Origin: Lederbergia galactosidilytica
Lineage (GTDB): Bacteria > Bacillota > Bacilli > Bacillales > Bacillaceae_C
Direction: 5' to 3'
NCBI RefSeq assembly: GCF_017873565.1
Contig: NZ_JAGGKH010000023.1
Coordinates: forward strand, 1 to 56,736
Length of the DNA stretch: 56,736 nt
Part shown: piece after piece, positions 17,045-26,130 of the stretch
How positions within the stretch are numbered: the stretch's first letter is position 1
How the letters are laid out: each line of letters begins with the position of its first letter
The notes under the pieces: generated by a model
Database searches by the model: none
Seen by the model: only the letters and a program-made list of their open reading frames with translations
What the model was told of the DNA's origin: nothing
Made by a program: the position numbers and the translations under genes

Positions 17045-17647
17045 ATGAATACGACCGCACCCTATATACAAAAAAGAGGGGAAAAATTGAGTAGAAATAT
17101 TCTTTATAAACAAATAAAAGGTTGGATCAAAGGGGTATTGGATACAGTCCAATTACCTATGCCTATGAAACAACGATCTACAGGTATCAATATGAGTTAT
17201 AACTTCTTAGAAAATTTTATATCTTTTAATCCGACACGATTAATTCAATCCCATAAAGAATTGCCTGTATCGATCTCTTTTAAAGCATTTGTACAAGCGT
17301 TAACTCTTCATGAATTAGGACATTCTCTTGATCGGGACGCTTTATACGCCTCTATTCCAAAATCCTATCATATTTATCAAATAAAAAAAGCCCATCCCTA
17401 CTCTGAAAGAAGTAAAAATATCGAGCTTTTTCAATGGGATATTGAAGATCATGAAATGAATTATGTCTTTGAAGAGACAGCATGGCGCAATGCCCAAAGC
17501 TTGAATCAAACGCATCGCATTGTAGATCCCAAAATTATGGATGTTGTAGAATTTTATAGTCTTTTAACGTATACAGCTGAATATAACCGTGATTTGTTAG
17601 TCCATCACCGTCTGAAAGTGACGACTACGGAACCAGTCGCCGTGTGA
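17045..17647 (+). CDS. HELGH-motif putative zinc metallopeptidase
   Basis: A 200-residue soluble protein that I do not recognise by name. The segment LTLHELGHSLD (near residue 90) is a zinc-peptidase HExxH, and FEETAWRNA about 50 residues later could supply the third, glutamate ligand, as in gluzincin or minigluzincin-type proteins. There is no signal peptide. The start is uncertain: a TTG at 17087 has a better AGAGGGG site, and a short overlapping frame beginning ATG at 17038 ends at 17094, suggesting translational coupling or a start-region frameshift. The gene is isolated between a regulator and mobile-element debris. Confidence 0.65.
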   Translation: MNTTAPYIQKRGEKLSRNILYKQIKGWIKGVLDTVQLPMPMKQRSTGINMSYNFLENFISFNPTRLIQSHKELPVSISFKAFVQALTLHELGHSLDRDALYASIPKSYHIYQIKKAHPYSERSKNIELFQWDIEDHEMNYVFEETAWRNAQSLNQTHRIVDPKIMDVVEFYSLLTYTAEYNRDLLVHHRLKVTTTEPVAV

Positions 17648-17651
17648 GTGA

Positions 17652-17690
17652 CCCCTCCTTAACACCCTTTCGGGTTGTTTGAAGAAGGGG
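17652..17690 (-). ncRNA. Possible reRNA/omegaRNA 3' hairpin of TnpB relic
   Basis: Nested stem: CCCCTCCTT/GAAGAAGGGG outside and an ACCC-GAAA-GGGT type hairpin inside, lying about 70 bp beyond the TnpB stop on the minus strand. In IS200/IS605-type elements the right end encodes a guide RNA scaffold in this position. Because the element is deleted, any RNA would be a relic. It could equally act as a weak terminator for the plus-strand gene ending at 17647. Confidence 0.35.
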
Positions 17691-17761
17691 CTTCCTGTTT
17701 CATGAACCGTCGCATAATGGGGATGTACCAATTTGTCTTACATAGTCTCCGCAGGCGTAGC

Positions 17762-17942
17762 TTATACTGTTCGGACACAACCTTGCCCCACAGTTATGGC
17801 TATTCCATTATGGTAAAGTAACTCATCTAATCCTTTTTGTAAAATATTTCGACTAGCATTATGGTCACAATCAAGTATCGTTCCGCATTTTTTGTTTTTC
17901 TGTTGGGAAAATCTCATACTTTTGATTGACCAACACGGCCAT
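17762..17942 (-). pseudogene. Internally deleted TnpB (IS200/IS605-family OrfB) relic
   Basis: Two ends of a TnpB protein are fused by a large internal deletion. From ATG 17942, after an AAGAAGGTG site, the first 18 codons read MAVLVNQKYEIFPTEKQK, a TnpB-type N-terminus. In another frame, 17887-17762 encodes CGTILDCDHNASRNIL and 25 more residues to a stop: the last zinc-finger Cys, the RuvC-III D..NAS motif and the C-terminal tail. Normal length is about 370-400 residues, so more than 300 are gone. It cannot encode an active nuclease. Confidence 0.8.
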
Positions 17943-18528
17943 CACCTTCTTTGCTATATCTAACTCCATTTCAGAACATTCGCCCCACGGATGAAAGCCC
18001 TTTCTCAGACTTGCGCCAACCGAAATTCATCTCCCCCTAATCGTTGGGCTATGCCTTTCACACGAGTGAAGAGAGGGGACTTCTTTCGGAAGTACGTTAA
18101 AACTTCTTTCTTCATATAAAATCGAATCAATTTCATAGTAACGATTTTAGCATTAAATTCAAACAACGTTGATTCACGCCTAAGGTGGTCGCTTTTCCGG
18201 TAGCCTGGGGGGGTGCCGGTCACGCAGGCGTTGCTACGTATAAGTGCAGGCAAAGCAATAGGATCTTGTGCTTGGAACCTGCCGATAGACGAGCCCGTAT
18301 TTAGCCTGTGTTCTTTATGCGGTGAGCTGCCTTGTCGCTATATGCTCCTGCGGGATCTCACCTGTCACACTAATCTAATCCCCCAAGAGTCGTGACCTTC
18401 CGCTCCAATCAACTGAGTTCGGGAAATATATTGACTGACAATTTGATCCGCTTTATTGTTCGTGAATTTATCATTCATATGCTATGAAATTGACTTAATC
18501 AATAAAAACATTCTAATCTTGCCAAATT

Positions 18529-18577
18529 AAAAGAAGCTGTTTCATCAATAAACAATAAGGATGGGACAGCTTCTTTT
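18529..18577. terminator. Terminator after GltB-domain gene
   Basis: Stem AAAAGAAGCTGT..CATC with GATG..ACAGCTTCTTTT, with A/T-rich flanks on both sides, about 70 bp downstream of the minus-strand gene ending at 18647. Confidence 0.65.
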
Positions 18578-18646
18578 TAAAGGATAAGATAATACAATTC
18601 ACCTAGGCTCCTTAACCGATATTCATAGAGTAAAGTACTGCATTTC

Positions 18647-20266
18647 TTAAGATGCTCCTTCTTGTACCAATTCTGGCGGCAAAGCGAGCATACTTTTCTT
18701 AAACTCTTCTCCTGACATTAATTGTCCCGATGGAGTTCGGTACATAAGATGTTCTTCAGAAAACTCCGTTGGGGAGGAAATTCCAGCTGCAGCTGCAAGA
18801 TCGAACAAGCCTTCTCTTAATGAAACAATATAATTGGTTACACGATACATCTTTTCTTCAATGACCAACGCTTTTTCCTTTTTGGGATCTGTTGTTGCCA
18901 CGCCAACTGGGCATGTGTTATTATGGCAAACTTGAGCCATAATACAGCCGACCGATATCATCATCCCTCTTGCTGTATTCACAAGATCTGCACCTAAGCA
19001 AAGAGCATAAGCAATCATATCTGGAGTCACTAGCTTACCTGAAGCGATAATTTTCAAGCGATCTCGAATCCCATATTTTTTCAACATGGAATCTAGTAAC
19101 GGCAAAGCAGAAAACAACGGCAAGCCAGCTGCATCTGATAATTCCTGAAAGGTCGCCCCTGTACCTCCTTCCGCTCCATCAATAGTAATAAAATCGGGTA
19201 ATTTTCCTAGTTCAGCCATTTCTCGAACAAATTTTTCTGCTTCCTCCTTAGACCCAATAACCACTTTGATTCCTACTGGTTTTCCTCCGACTTCCCGCAG
19301 TTCCTCGACAAAATTTAAAAGGCTTTCAGTTCGATCATATTCAGGAAAACGATTAGGACTATCGATTGTTTCCCATGGTGTAACACCGCGTATTTCGGCA
19401 ATTTCTGGGGTCACCTTCTCTCCCAAAATATGACCTCCGCGTGTTTTCGCACCTTGGGCTAATTTCAGCTCAAATGCCTTTACTTGCTTGATTTCACTCT
19501 TTCGTTTAAATTCCTCCCAAGAAAAATCCCCTTTCACTGTTCGAACGCCAAAATAGGCAGGCCCGATTTGCATGATAATATTTGTATCACCGACTAGGTG
19601 ATGTGGAGAAAGGCCCCCTTCTCCAGTATTCATCCATGTACCTCCTGCCCTTCCTAGCCCTTTCGAAAGTGTTGTAATCGCATTTTTCCCAAGGGAACCA
19701 TAGCTCATAGCAGATTGCCCGATTAATCCTTTCGTTTTGAATGGTTGGCGGCATGTATGCTCCCCTAAAACCACGGCATCTTTGTCCGCAAGTAAATGTG
19801 GTTCAACAATAGCATCCTCTCGATGTTCCTTCCGATTAAATAATCCTTCATGATCGATTTTATAAATTTTTGTTTGAATTTTCGGCTCTTGATCGATGCG
19901 AAGTTCGCTTCTTAATCTCGGAAAAATTGCATTCCTTATGTAGAAACCTGCTTCCTCAAAGTCTCTCTCGGAGCCAAATGCATGAACTCGATCTTTATAT
20001 TTACCTGATTTTACAACATTTTGATATTGATGCCTTGAGAACGGCTTCCCCTCACGATTATTTGCGAATAGGTATTGACGGAGCTCAGGTCCAATATTTT
20101 CAAAGAAATAGCGGACATTTCCAAGGACAGGATAATTTCGTAGCACTGAGTGCTCCTTCTGACCAGCATCAAGAAAATAAATCCAGATCAAAATAATCAG
20201 AGGTACAATAATTAGTAGTGATAAAATAACAAACAAGCCAATGGCTAGTACTTCTGCCATATTCAT
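18647..20266 (-). CDS. Membrane-anchored GltB-domain FMN protein (YerD-like)
   Basis: About 539 residues from ATG 20266 (AAGG 8 nt upstream). An N-terminal membrane helix (about residues 8-30) precedes a glutamate-synthase alpha-subunit FMN/central domain. Visible are SAMSYGSLG (near 185), TGEGGLSPHH, KLAQGAKTRGG, the DGAEGGTGATF loop and the [3Fe-4S] cysteine motif CIMAQVCHNNTCPVG near residue 450. The amidotransferase domain of true GltB is absent, so it is a FMN-binding glutamate-synthase-like oxidoreductase similar to B. subtilis YerD. The physiological reaction is unknown. It is monocistronic. Confidence 0.88.
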   Translation of the reverse strand: MNMAEVLAIGLFVILSLLIIVPLIILIWIYFLDAGQKEHSVLRNYPVLGNVRYFFENIGPELRQYLFANNREGKPFSRHQYQNVVKSGKYKDRVHAFGSERDFEEAGFYIRNAIFPRLRSELRIDQEPKIQTKIYKIDHEGLFNRKEHREDAIVEPHLLADKDAVVLGEHTCRQPFKTKGLIGQSAMSYGSLGKNAITTLSKGLGRAGGTWMNTGEGGLSPHHLVGDTNIIMQIGPAYFGVRTVKGDFSWEEFKRKSEIKQVKAFELKLAQGAKTRGGHILGEKVTPEIAEIRGVTPWETIDSPNRFPEYDRTESLLNFVEELREVGGKPVGIKVVIGSKEEAEKFVREMAELGKLPDFITIDGAEGGTGATFQELSDAAGLPLFSALPLLDSMLKKYGIRDRLKIIASGKLVTPDMIAYALCLGADLVNTARGMMISVGCIMAQVCHNNTCPVGVATTDPKKEKALVIEEKMYRVTNYIVSLREGLFDLAAAAGISSPTEFSEEHLMYRTPSGQLMSGEEFKKSMLALPPELVQEGAS

Positions 20267-20347
20267 ATACTTCACCTTGCCCTTCTATGAATCTCATTTG
20301 AAGAATAGAAATTGTATTTACCATAGACAGTAAGCGCCTTCTTATAA

Positions 20348-20373
20348 TAGGAGCGGCAAAACTGCCGCTCCTA
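20348..20373. repeat. Perfect inverted repeat, 11 bp arms
   Basis: TAGGAGCGGCA and TGCCGCTCCTA separated by AAAC. No T-run follows on either strand, so it is not a standard terminator. It lies between a HAD gene end and the upstream region of the GltB-domain gene. Confidence 0.7.
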
Positions 20374-20494
20374 CCAATAGCGAAAATCATCCTTCTTATC
20401 GTCATAGCCTATTATAGAATCATAAATAAATGACTTACAACCTATTGTATTCAGGCGGTATCCTCCATATGAAACCGCGGAGTTTCTTGTAACT

Positions 20495-21352
20495 TTATCC
20501 TAATAACTTTCTGATTGCTTTTGCTACACCATCCTCTGAATTTGTAGCTGTAGTATAACGACAAACCTGTTTAACTGCTTGTTCAGCATTGCCCATCGCA
20601 AAGGAATGACCAACTATTTGAAGCATGGAAAGATCATTATAATTATCTCCGATCGCCATTGTATCTTGAAGGGATATTCCTAATTTTGCTGTCCACTCTT
20701 TTAAAGCAATGCCTTTCTGGGCTTGCTTATGACTCACTTCTATATTATGTCGCCCGGAAGATGTGACATCTATTCCCTCAATCTCTCTTAATCGATCACT
20801 TACTTTCAGCAATAACTCCTCATCCATAGAAAATGCGAGGAATTTATAGATAGTACAATCCTCGGCTTGAAAGACTTCCTGATATTGATCGACAATCCGA
20901 AGGGAACTATGCGTGAATCTCTTTTTCACCGCATCGCGGATCTCCTCGACATCCTCCGAAGGATTGGCTGTATGGTAAATATCGACAAGGGATTGAATTC
21001 CTAACTCTTCATCGGCTGTCCATGTCCCTTCAGGTGTGTATAACTCATAATACATCCCTACTTCATCAAATACCTTGGCCACTTTTTCCGCTGTTTCTCC
21101 ATCCATACCAATGGAATGAAGGATTTCTCCTTTACTCGAGCGAATCTCTGCTCCATTTACACAAATAGCGGCACAATCGATCTCTTCTTTGTCTAATACA
21201 TAGCGTGCTTCTTCCCAAGACCGCCCTGTGGCGACCAAAAATTCGATACCTTGTTCTTTCGCTAATTGGATCGCTTGCTTAGTTTCCTCACTAATCATTC
21301 CTTGTGAGTTCAATAATGTTCCATCCATATCTGATGCAATACATTTAACCAT
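20495..21352 (-). CDS. Cof-type HAD-IIB phosphatase
   Basis: A 285-residue cytosolic hydrolase. HAD motif I is DMDGTLLNS (D8, D10), motif II ATGRSW (near 43), the IIB cap occupies about residues 85-185, motif III is the Lys in SHKQAQKG and motif IV GDNYNDLSML near residue 240. Cof/YwtE/YitU relatives dephosphorylate flavin precursors, sugar phosphates or pyridoxal phosphate; the specific substrate cannot be read. AAAGGAGCTTG precedes the ATG. It is apparently monocistronic. Confidence 0.9.
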   Translation of the reverse strand: MVKCIASDMDGTLLNSQGMISEETKQAIQLAKEQGIEFLVATGRSWEEARYVLDKEEIDCAAICVNGAEIRSSKGEILHSIGMDGETAEKVAKVFDEVGMYYELYTPEGTWTADEELGIQSLVDIYHTANPSEDVEEIRDAVKKRFTHSSLRIVDQYQEVFQAEDCTIYKFLAFSMDEELLLKVSDRLREIEGIDVTSSGRHNIEVSHKQAQKGIALKEWTAKLGISLQDTMAIGDNYNDLSMLQIVGHSFAMGNAEQAVKQVCRYTTATNSEDGVAKAIRKLLG

Positions 21353-22437
21353 TTTTCAAGCTCCTTTAAACCATCTGTTCTTAATAAGCATAGCGAATCT
21401 ATACCCCCAATGCAAAAATCCTTGATTATAATAAGGGCGGAGACAACTGCCAGCTGCGTAAAAACTTTAAATAATAAGAGTGAACGGCTAAGGTTCGCCA
21501 CATCCTGTTGACCTGAGATAAGGGAAACACAGGGAGGGTTAAAAGCGAAAGGCGATTGTCTAGGGACGATAAGCAAATATTCTTGAGCCAAAGAAAAGTG
21601 AACTTCCCCTTCGTGTTTCAAGGTTATTGGACCTTGATCCTCTATCGCCTGTAGCTAGAGACTGAAGGCGAGCTGATGTTGACTTATTGCAGGAAGAATC
21701 CGAAAGTTTGCAAGTCATTGACATGGGATAAATTGCTTATTCCCTAAAATATGAATTTTTAACAGCGATAATAATGAATAAACAAGCCCAAGTGTTTATC
21801 CCGATATTTTAATAAGGCCTTAAAATGCCCCTTTGTTTTGAATAAGTATAATTGGATGGGATCCTTTGTTACAATAGGTTTAATTAGCTGAAATCCGGGT
21901 ATGCATAGAAATTAGTTTACTATCTTAAAAAAATTAAATTAAGTTTAAATTTACACAGCGTGAAAACAATCATTAGGCTCTACATCCTAATTACAGATCC
22001 AATTATTTTCTTCTAAATACCTTTATTCAAGGATCGTGCCTACCATTTACTGTAATTCTAGTTTAATAATAGACCCGATTTTCAAACAAATTAAAATGAA
22101 TTATAAAGCTGAATATCATGGGGTAAAATAATAAAAAGGATAGACTTTGAATTATATAGTTCTACTACTGAAAAACTATTGGGTTTAAATCATTGATACA
22201 AAATCCCACCTTTAGCGAGATCGCAGAGAATGACTTTAAAAGGCACTGTATTCGCGCTCTTTAATTAGGTCTATATGAATGACTCATTTCAGCAACTTAT
22301 TAAGAGCTCATTTTTGAAGTCCACTTTATGACAGCTTTAAGATGTTTTTCTCCCTTTCATTATTTTTCCAGTATAATTATGTGGATTTCCCAATAAATAT
22401 GCATTAGAATAAGGAGGTAAATTTATTGATATGAAAG
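21353..22437. other. Gene-free 1.1 kb with interspersed repeat on its left
   Basis: Positions 21425-21725 are an interspersed repeat. From 21730 to 22437 the sequence is AT-rich with many stops in all frames; I see no gene or riboswitch fold. A TATAAT at about 22373 and AAGGAGGT at 22411 belong to the leader of the YjiH-type gene. Confidence 0.6.
21425..21725. repeat. Interspersed extragenic repeat, family B
   Basis: Shares with the element at 48788-49000 the blocks GAACGGCTAAG, ACATCCTGTTG, GATAAGGGAAACACAG, GGCGAGCTGATGTTGACT and GAAAGTTTGC in the same order and orientation. The present copy has about 100 bp of additional sequence in the middle. Non-coding. Confidence 0.75.
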
Positions 22438-23799
22438 GTGAACATTTTGGACAAGAAGACTTTTTCGATAGGTAACTTTTTATTATTTTTAATTCCATCT
22501 TTAATTGGAGTATTTCTATTTATGATTCCTATTCCTTCTTCTGAAGGAATAACAATCCCAATTGCGGTTTTATCCGATCTTATCCAAGATTTAATTGGGC
22601 CGATTATCCCGGCTATTATGGTTTGGATTCTTCTATTTACCTTAATTGGTACAATTATCGCTAAAATAGTTAAACCAACTTTTATAAAAAATTCTCTCTT
22701 TTTTACTAATTTATTGGATGTTCATCCTATCTGGGTGATCGCTAGAATACTTGCTTTCATTTTTGCTGTTATGGTCTATTTTAAAATTGGACCGGAAGCA
22801 GTTTGGTCCGAAAGTACAGGGGCGACTTTATTATATGATCTATTGCCGGTACTTTTTGGGGTATTTCTATTTGCTGGCTTATTATTGCCACTCTTACTAA
22901 ACTTCGGTCTGTTAGAGCTATTTGGTGCTTTAATGACAAAGGTGATGCGACCTATTTTTAAATTACCTGGTCGTTCTTCTATCGATGCTTTAGCCTCATG
23001 GTTAGGAGATGGAACGATTGGCGTGTTGTTAACTAGTAGACAATACGAAGAAGGTCATTATACAAAACGGGAAGCAGCGATTATTGGTACGACCTTCTCC
23101 GTTGTTTCGATTACCTTTAGTATTGTCGTTCTGAAACAAGTCGATTTAATCAATTATTTTGTCCCTTATTATTTTGCGATTACATTATCAGGTGTGGTTG
23201 CGGCAATTATTTTACCGCGTATATGGCCGCTATCCAAGAAGGAAGATACGTATGTAAATGGAAAAGAACTCGATCATACGGCAGAACTGATTCCCGAAGG
23301 ATACACTAGATTGAGCTATGGCCTAGAACAAGCACAAATACAAGCAGAGAAAAGTAGCAGTGTGAAAAAGTTCTTTGCAGATGGTTGTAAAAACATTATA
23401 GATATGTGGATGGGGGTTACCCCTGTCGTCATGGCACTAGGTACATTAGCATTGATTATTGCGGAATACACTCCTCTATTTCAATGGCTCGGATTACCAT
23501 TTATTCCGATATTACAATTACTAGGAATTCCAGAAGCTCAAGCCGCTTCTCAAACTTTTGTAGTCGGTTTTGCCGATATGTTTCTCCCATCGATTTTGGC
23601 GTCTGGCATTGAATCTGATTTAACTCGGTTTGTCATTGCTGGTGTCTCTGTTTCACAGCTCATTTATATGTCTGAAGTTGGTGGACTACTGATTGGTTCA
23701 AAAATCCCTGTTAATATGAAAGATTTGATCGTGCTCTTCCTTTTAAGAACGATTATTACCTTGCCGATCATTGCAGGAATAGCTCATCTTATTTTTTAA
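22438..23799 (+). CDS. YjiH family membrane protein with nucleoside-recognition Gate domains
   Basis: A 453-residue membrane protein with about ten hydrophobic segments. GDGTIGVLLTSRQYEEGHYTKREA (about 190-215) and the C-terminal SEVGGLLIGSKIP are typical of YjiH/Gate-domain proteins related to nucleoside transporters and spore-maturation proteins. The substrate is unknown. The start is uncertain: GTG 22438 has only a short GAAAGG next to it, while a strong AAGGAGG at 22411 fits a small overlapping frame beginning ATG 22431 and ending at about 22478. Translation may be coupled to it. The gene ends in a terminator shared with the convergent recQ. Confidence 0.8.
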   Translation: MNILDKKTFSIGNFLLFLIPSLIGVFLFMIPIPSSEGITIPIAVLSDLIQDLIGPIIPAIMVWILLFTLIGTIIAKIVKPTFIKNSLFFTNLLDVHPIWVIARILAFIFAVMVYFKIGPEAVWSESTGATLLYDLLPVLFGVFLFAGLLLPLLLNFGLLELFGALMTKVMRPIFKLPGRSSIDALASWLGDGTIGVLLTSRQYEEGHYTKREAAIIGTTFSVVSITFSIVVLKQVDLINYFVPYYFAITLSGVVAAIILPRIWPLSKKEDTYVNGKELDHTAELIPEGYTRLSYGLEQAQIQAEKSSSVKKFFADGCKNIIDMWMGVTPVVMALGTLALIIAEYTPLFQWLGLPFIPILQLLGIPEAQAASQTFVVGFADMFLPSILASGIESDLTRFVIAGVSVSQLIYMSEVGGLLIGSKIPVNMKDLIVLFLLRTIITLPIIAGIAHLIF

Positions 23800-23804
23800 T
23801 TTAA

Positions 23805-23834
23805 AGAAGCTGCCCCAGATGGGCAGCTCTTTTT
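23805..23834. terminator. Bidirectional terminator between yjiH-like gene and recQ
   Basis: Stem AGCTGCCC/GGGCAGCT (23808-23815 with 23821-23828), loop CAGAT, CTTTTTA on the plus side and an A-rich flank giving T's on the minus side. It sits exactly between two convergent genes. Confidence 0.85.
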
Positions 23835-25968
23835 ATTCATTTCTATTTTGAGATTTTTGCAGATAGGCTCGAATCATAAAAAAGCTAACTTCCTCAGGTA
23901 AAAGCTCCTTAATCGGCGTTAATCTTGCTGTCTCTACTTGTTTAACTGCTTGTTCAATCAATGGTTCAAATTCTTTCGGAATAAATTGATCCCAAGAAAC
24001 AGCCATCCCCTCTTGATCGCATTTAATAATATGTCCCTCCACAGTTCTTTCAGATAAGCCACGTTCAGTAGCAATCTCTGCTATTTCTTTTCCAGCTTGT
24101 AGCATTTGGTAAGTTGTTTGATGACTTGCCTCCTTGGAAACTTGTGCAGTGACATTCTTCTCCATTATGGGTGTAGAGAAACTCTTTTTTTCCATTCCCT
24201 TTTCCTCACAGTATTGCTGAATCACCTCAAGAAATGGAGCTCCATAAGCCTCTAACTTACGATCGCCAACACCTTTAACTTGTAGAAGTTCTGCATTATT
24301 TAATGGCAACATCCCACTCATCTCTTTTAATGTCACATCCGAGAAAATAATATAGGGAGGAACTTTTTCTCCTTCGGCAATTTCTTTTCTTACTTGGCGC
24401 AAGCGCTCAAATAATGCGTTATCCTCCACAATTTTAGAGATTTGCACCTTTTCCTTCTGGTAAACAAGTTCATTTCCTCTTAGTACTTCTCCCGCTCGTT
24501 CTGTCAGCATCAGAATGGGATAAGTCCCATCCGTCGGTTTTAAATAACCCTCTGCTGTTAAGAAATCAATAAACTCATTGACTTCTTTTTGTGGCTTTCC
24601 TTTCATAATTCCGTAGGTTGATAACTTTTGAAAGCCAAAGTTTTTTACTTTCTGATTGGCCGAGCCGGTCAGGACTTGAGCAACCATCGTTTTACCAAAG
24701 CGTTCTTTCATTCTGCGGATACATGATAAAACCATCTGGGCTTCCTTAGTTACATCAATTTGTTCACGTTCATCAATACAATTCCCACATTTTCCGCATT
24801 CAGGTGGATTTTCCTCCCCAAAATAATGGAGGATATACTGTTGCAAACAAGATTCCGTATGTCCATAGGCAACCATTTTTCGCAACTTCCCATATTCATT
24901 CTCTTTCCGTAATTCATCCATATCCGATTGCTCAATAAGAAAAGATTGAATATGTGTGTCTTGAGGTGAAAATAAAAGAATACAATCACTTTCTTCACCA
25001 TCTCGTCCTGCTCTTCCAGCCTCTTGATAATACGATTCCATGTTTCGTGGAATATGATAATGGATAACAAAGCGAACATTCGATTTATTAATTCCCATTC
25101 CAAAGGCATTGGTCGCAACCATTACTGTCACATCATCATATAAAAAGCTTTCTTGTTGTTCATTACGATTTTGTTCTGATAAACCTGCATGATATCTTCC
25201 AGTAGCAATACCACGTTTATTTAACAACTGATAAAGCCGATCAACTTCTTTTCTTGTTGCGGCATAAATAATCCCTGATTGCCCTTGGTTTTTTTCTATA
25301 TACTCCAATAAAAAGCGGTCACGATCCTGCCCTTTTACAACTTGAAAATGGAGATTTTCACGTTCGAAACCTGTCATCACAATATTTTCCTGTTCAACAC
25401 GAAGAAGCTCACAAACGTCTTGTTGAACTTGTGGCGTGGCAGTTGCTGTTAAAGCAAGCACAACTGGTTTCGGTTGAATGTCCTGAATCAAATTTTTAAT
25501 TTGTAAATAACTTGGGCGAAAGTCATGACCCCATTGCGAAATACAATGGGCCTCATCAATTGCTAGACAGGAAATATGAATCCCATCCATCATTCTTCGA
25601 AATGAAGTTACTTCTAATCTTTCAGGTGCAATATAGACTAGTTTATATTCACCATTGTAAATGTCGGCTAAGCGCTGATTCATCTCTTCATTAGAAATAG
25701 CACTATTAATATAGGTTGAAGGAATTCCAGCTTTATCTAAGGCATCAACTTGATCTTTCATTAAAGAAATCAAAGGTGAAATAACAAATGTCACTCCAGG
25801 TAACATCATCGCTGGAATTTGATAACAGATTGATTTCCCTGCTCCTGTTGGCATAATCGCTAGCGTGTCATTTCCTGATAAAACCTTTTGTATAATATCC
25901 TCTTGACCTGCTCGAAATTGGTTATATCCAAAATGAGTTTGTAATAACTTTTTCCCTTTGGTTAACAA
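23833..25968 (-). CDS. recQ: ATP-dependent DNA helicase RecQ
   Basis: About 711 residues. The start is set at TTG 25968, preceded by GGGGGA at 7 nt and beginning MLTKGKKLLQTHFGY; the extra 18 codons from ATG 26022 have no ribosome site. Helicase motifs: Walker A PTGAGKS (near 45), DEAH, TATATP, and motif VI QEAGRAGRDGE. The RecQ-C zinc cluster CGKCGNC lies near 400, the HRDC domain near 510-590, and a C-terminal helix-turn-helix (SERTVEGHI) near 645. It unwinds DNA in recombination and fork repair. The window shows no operon partner. Confidence 0.93.
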   Translation of the reverse strand: MLTKGKKLLQTHFGYNQFRAGQEDIIQKVLSGNDTLAIMPTGAGKSICYQIPAMMLPGVTFVISPLISLMKDQVDALDKAGIPSTYINSAISNEEMNQRLADIYNGEYKLVYIAPERLEVTSFRRMMDGIHISCLAIDEAHCISQWGHDFRPSYLQIKNLIQDIQPKPVVLALTATATPQVQQDVCELLRVEQENIVMTGFERENLHFQVVKGQDRDRFLLEYIEKNQGQSGIIYAATRKEVDRLYQLLNKRGIATGRYHAGLSEQNRNEQQESFLYDDVTVMVATNAFGMGINKSNVRFVIHYHIPRNMESYYQEAGRAGRDGEESDCILLFSPQDTHIQSFLIEQSDMDELRKENEYGKLRKMVAYGHTESCLQQYILHYFGEENPPECGKCGNCIDEREQIDVTKEAQMVLSCIRRMKERFGKTMVAQVLTGSANQKVKNFGFQKLSTYGIMKGKPQKEVNEFIDFLTAEGYLKPTDGTYPILMLTERAGEVLRGNELVYQKEKVQISKIVEDNALFERLRQVRKEIAEGEKVPPYIIFSDVTLKEMSGMLPLNNAELLQVKGVGDRKLEAYGAPFLEVIQQYCEEKGMEKKSFSTPIMEKNVTAQVSKEASHQTTYQMLQAGKEIAEIATERGLSERTVEGHIIKCDQEGMAVSWDQFIPKEFEPLIEQAVKQVETARLTPIKELLPEEVSFFMIRAYLQKSQNRNE

Positions 25969-26084
25969 TGAAGAATCCCCCAATTGAATAGATAAAACTA
26001 GTATATCAAAGTTTATGATCAAAGTTCATGCTATGCAATCTTTTATAGACAACTAGAAACAAACGAGACCTTTTGATTGAATAG

Positions 26085-26115
26085 CCAAAAAAGCTGCACA
26101 GAAAATGGGCAGCTT
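26085..26115 (-). terminator. Terminator after tdh
   Basis: On the minus strand, stem AAGCTGC/GCAGCTT (26115-26109 with 26097-26091) with an 11-nt loop, then TTTTTT. It lies just downstream of the tdh-like stop. Confidence 0.8.
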
Positions 26116-26130
26116 CTTCATCTAGATGGC

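Larger units (their letters stand above)
17648..18646. other. Gene-poor mosaic of mobile-element and repeat debris
   Basis: About 1 kb without an intact gene. From left it holds a nested hairpin (17652-17690), a deleted TnpB relic (17762-17942, minus), its probable upstream end (about 17943-18190, minus), and a GC-rich stretch (about 18230-18450) that resembles common Bacillus extragenic repeats with CCTGCGGG-type motifs. A terminator hairpin follows at 18529-18577. The translations at 18005-18253 and 18213-18395 show no family features. Confidence 0.6.

Noticed and set aside
18005-18395. Two short open frames in the debris region (minus 82 residues, plus 60 residues)
   Set aside because: No convincing start signal or family motif; they overlap the upstream end of the TnpB relic and a GC-rich repeat.
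25969-26022. 18-codon extension of RecQ from ATG 26022
   Set aside because: No ribosome site there, while TTG 25968 has GGGGGA at 7 nt and starts where RecQ homology is expected.
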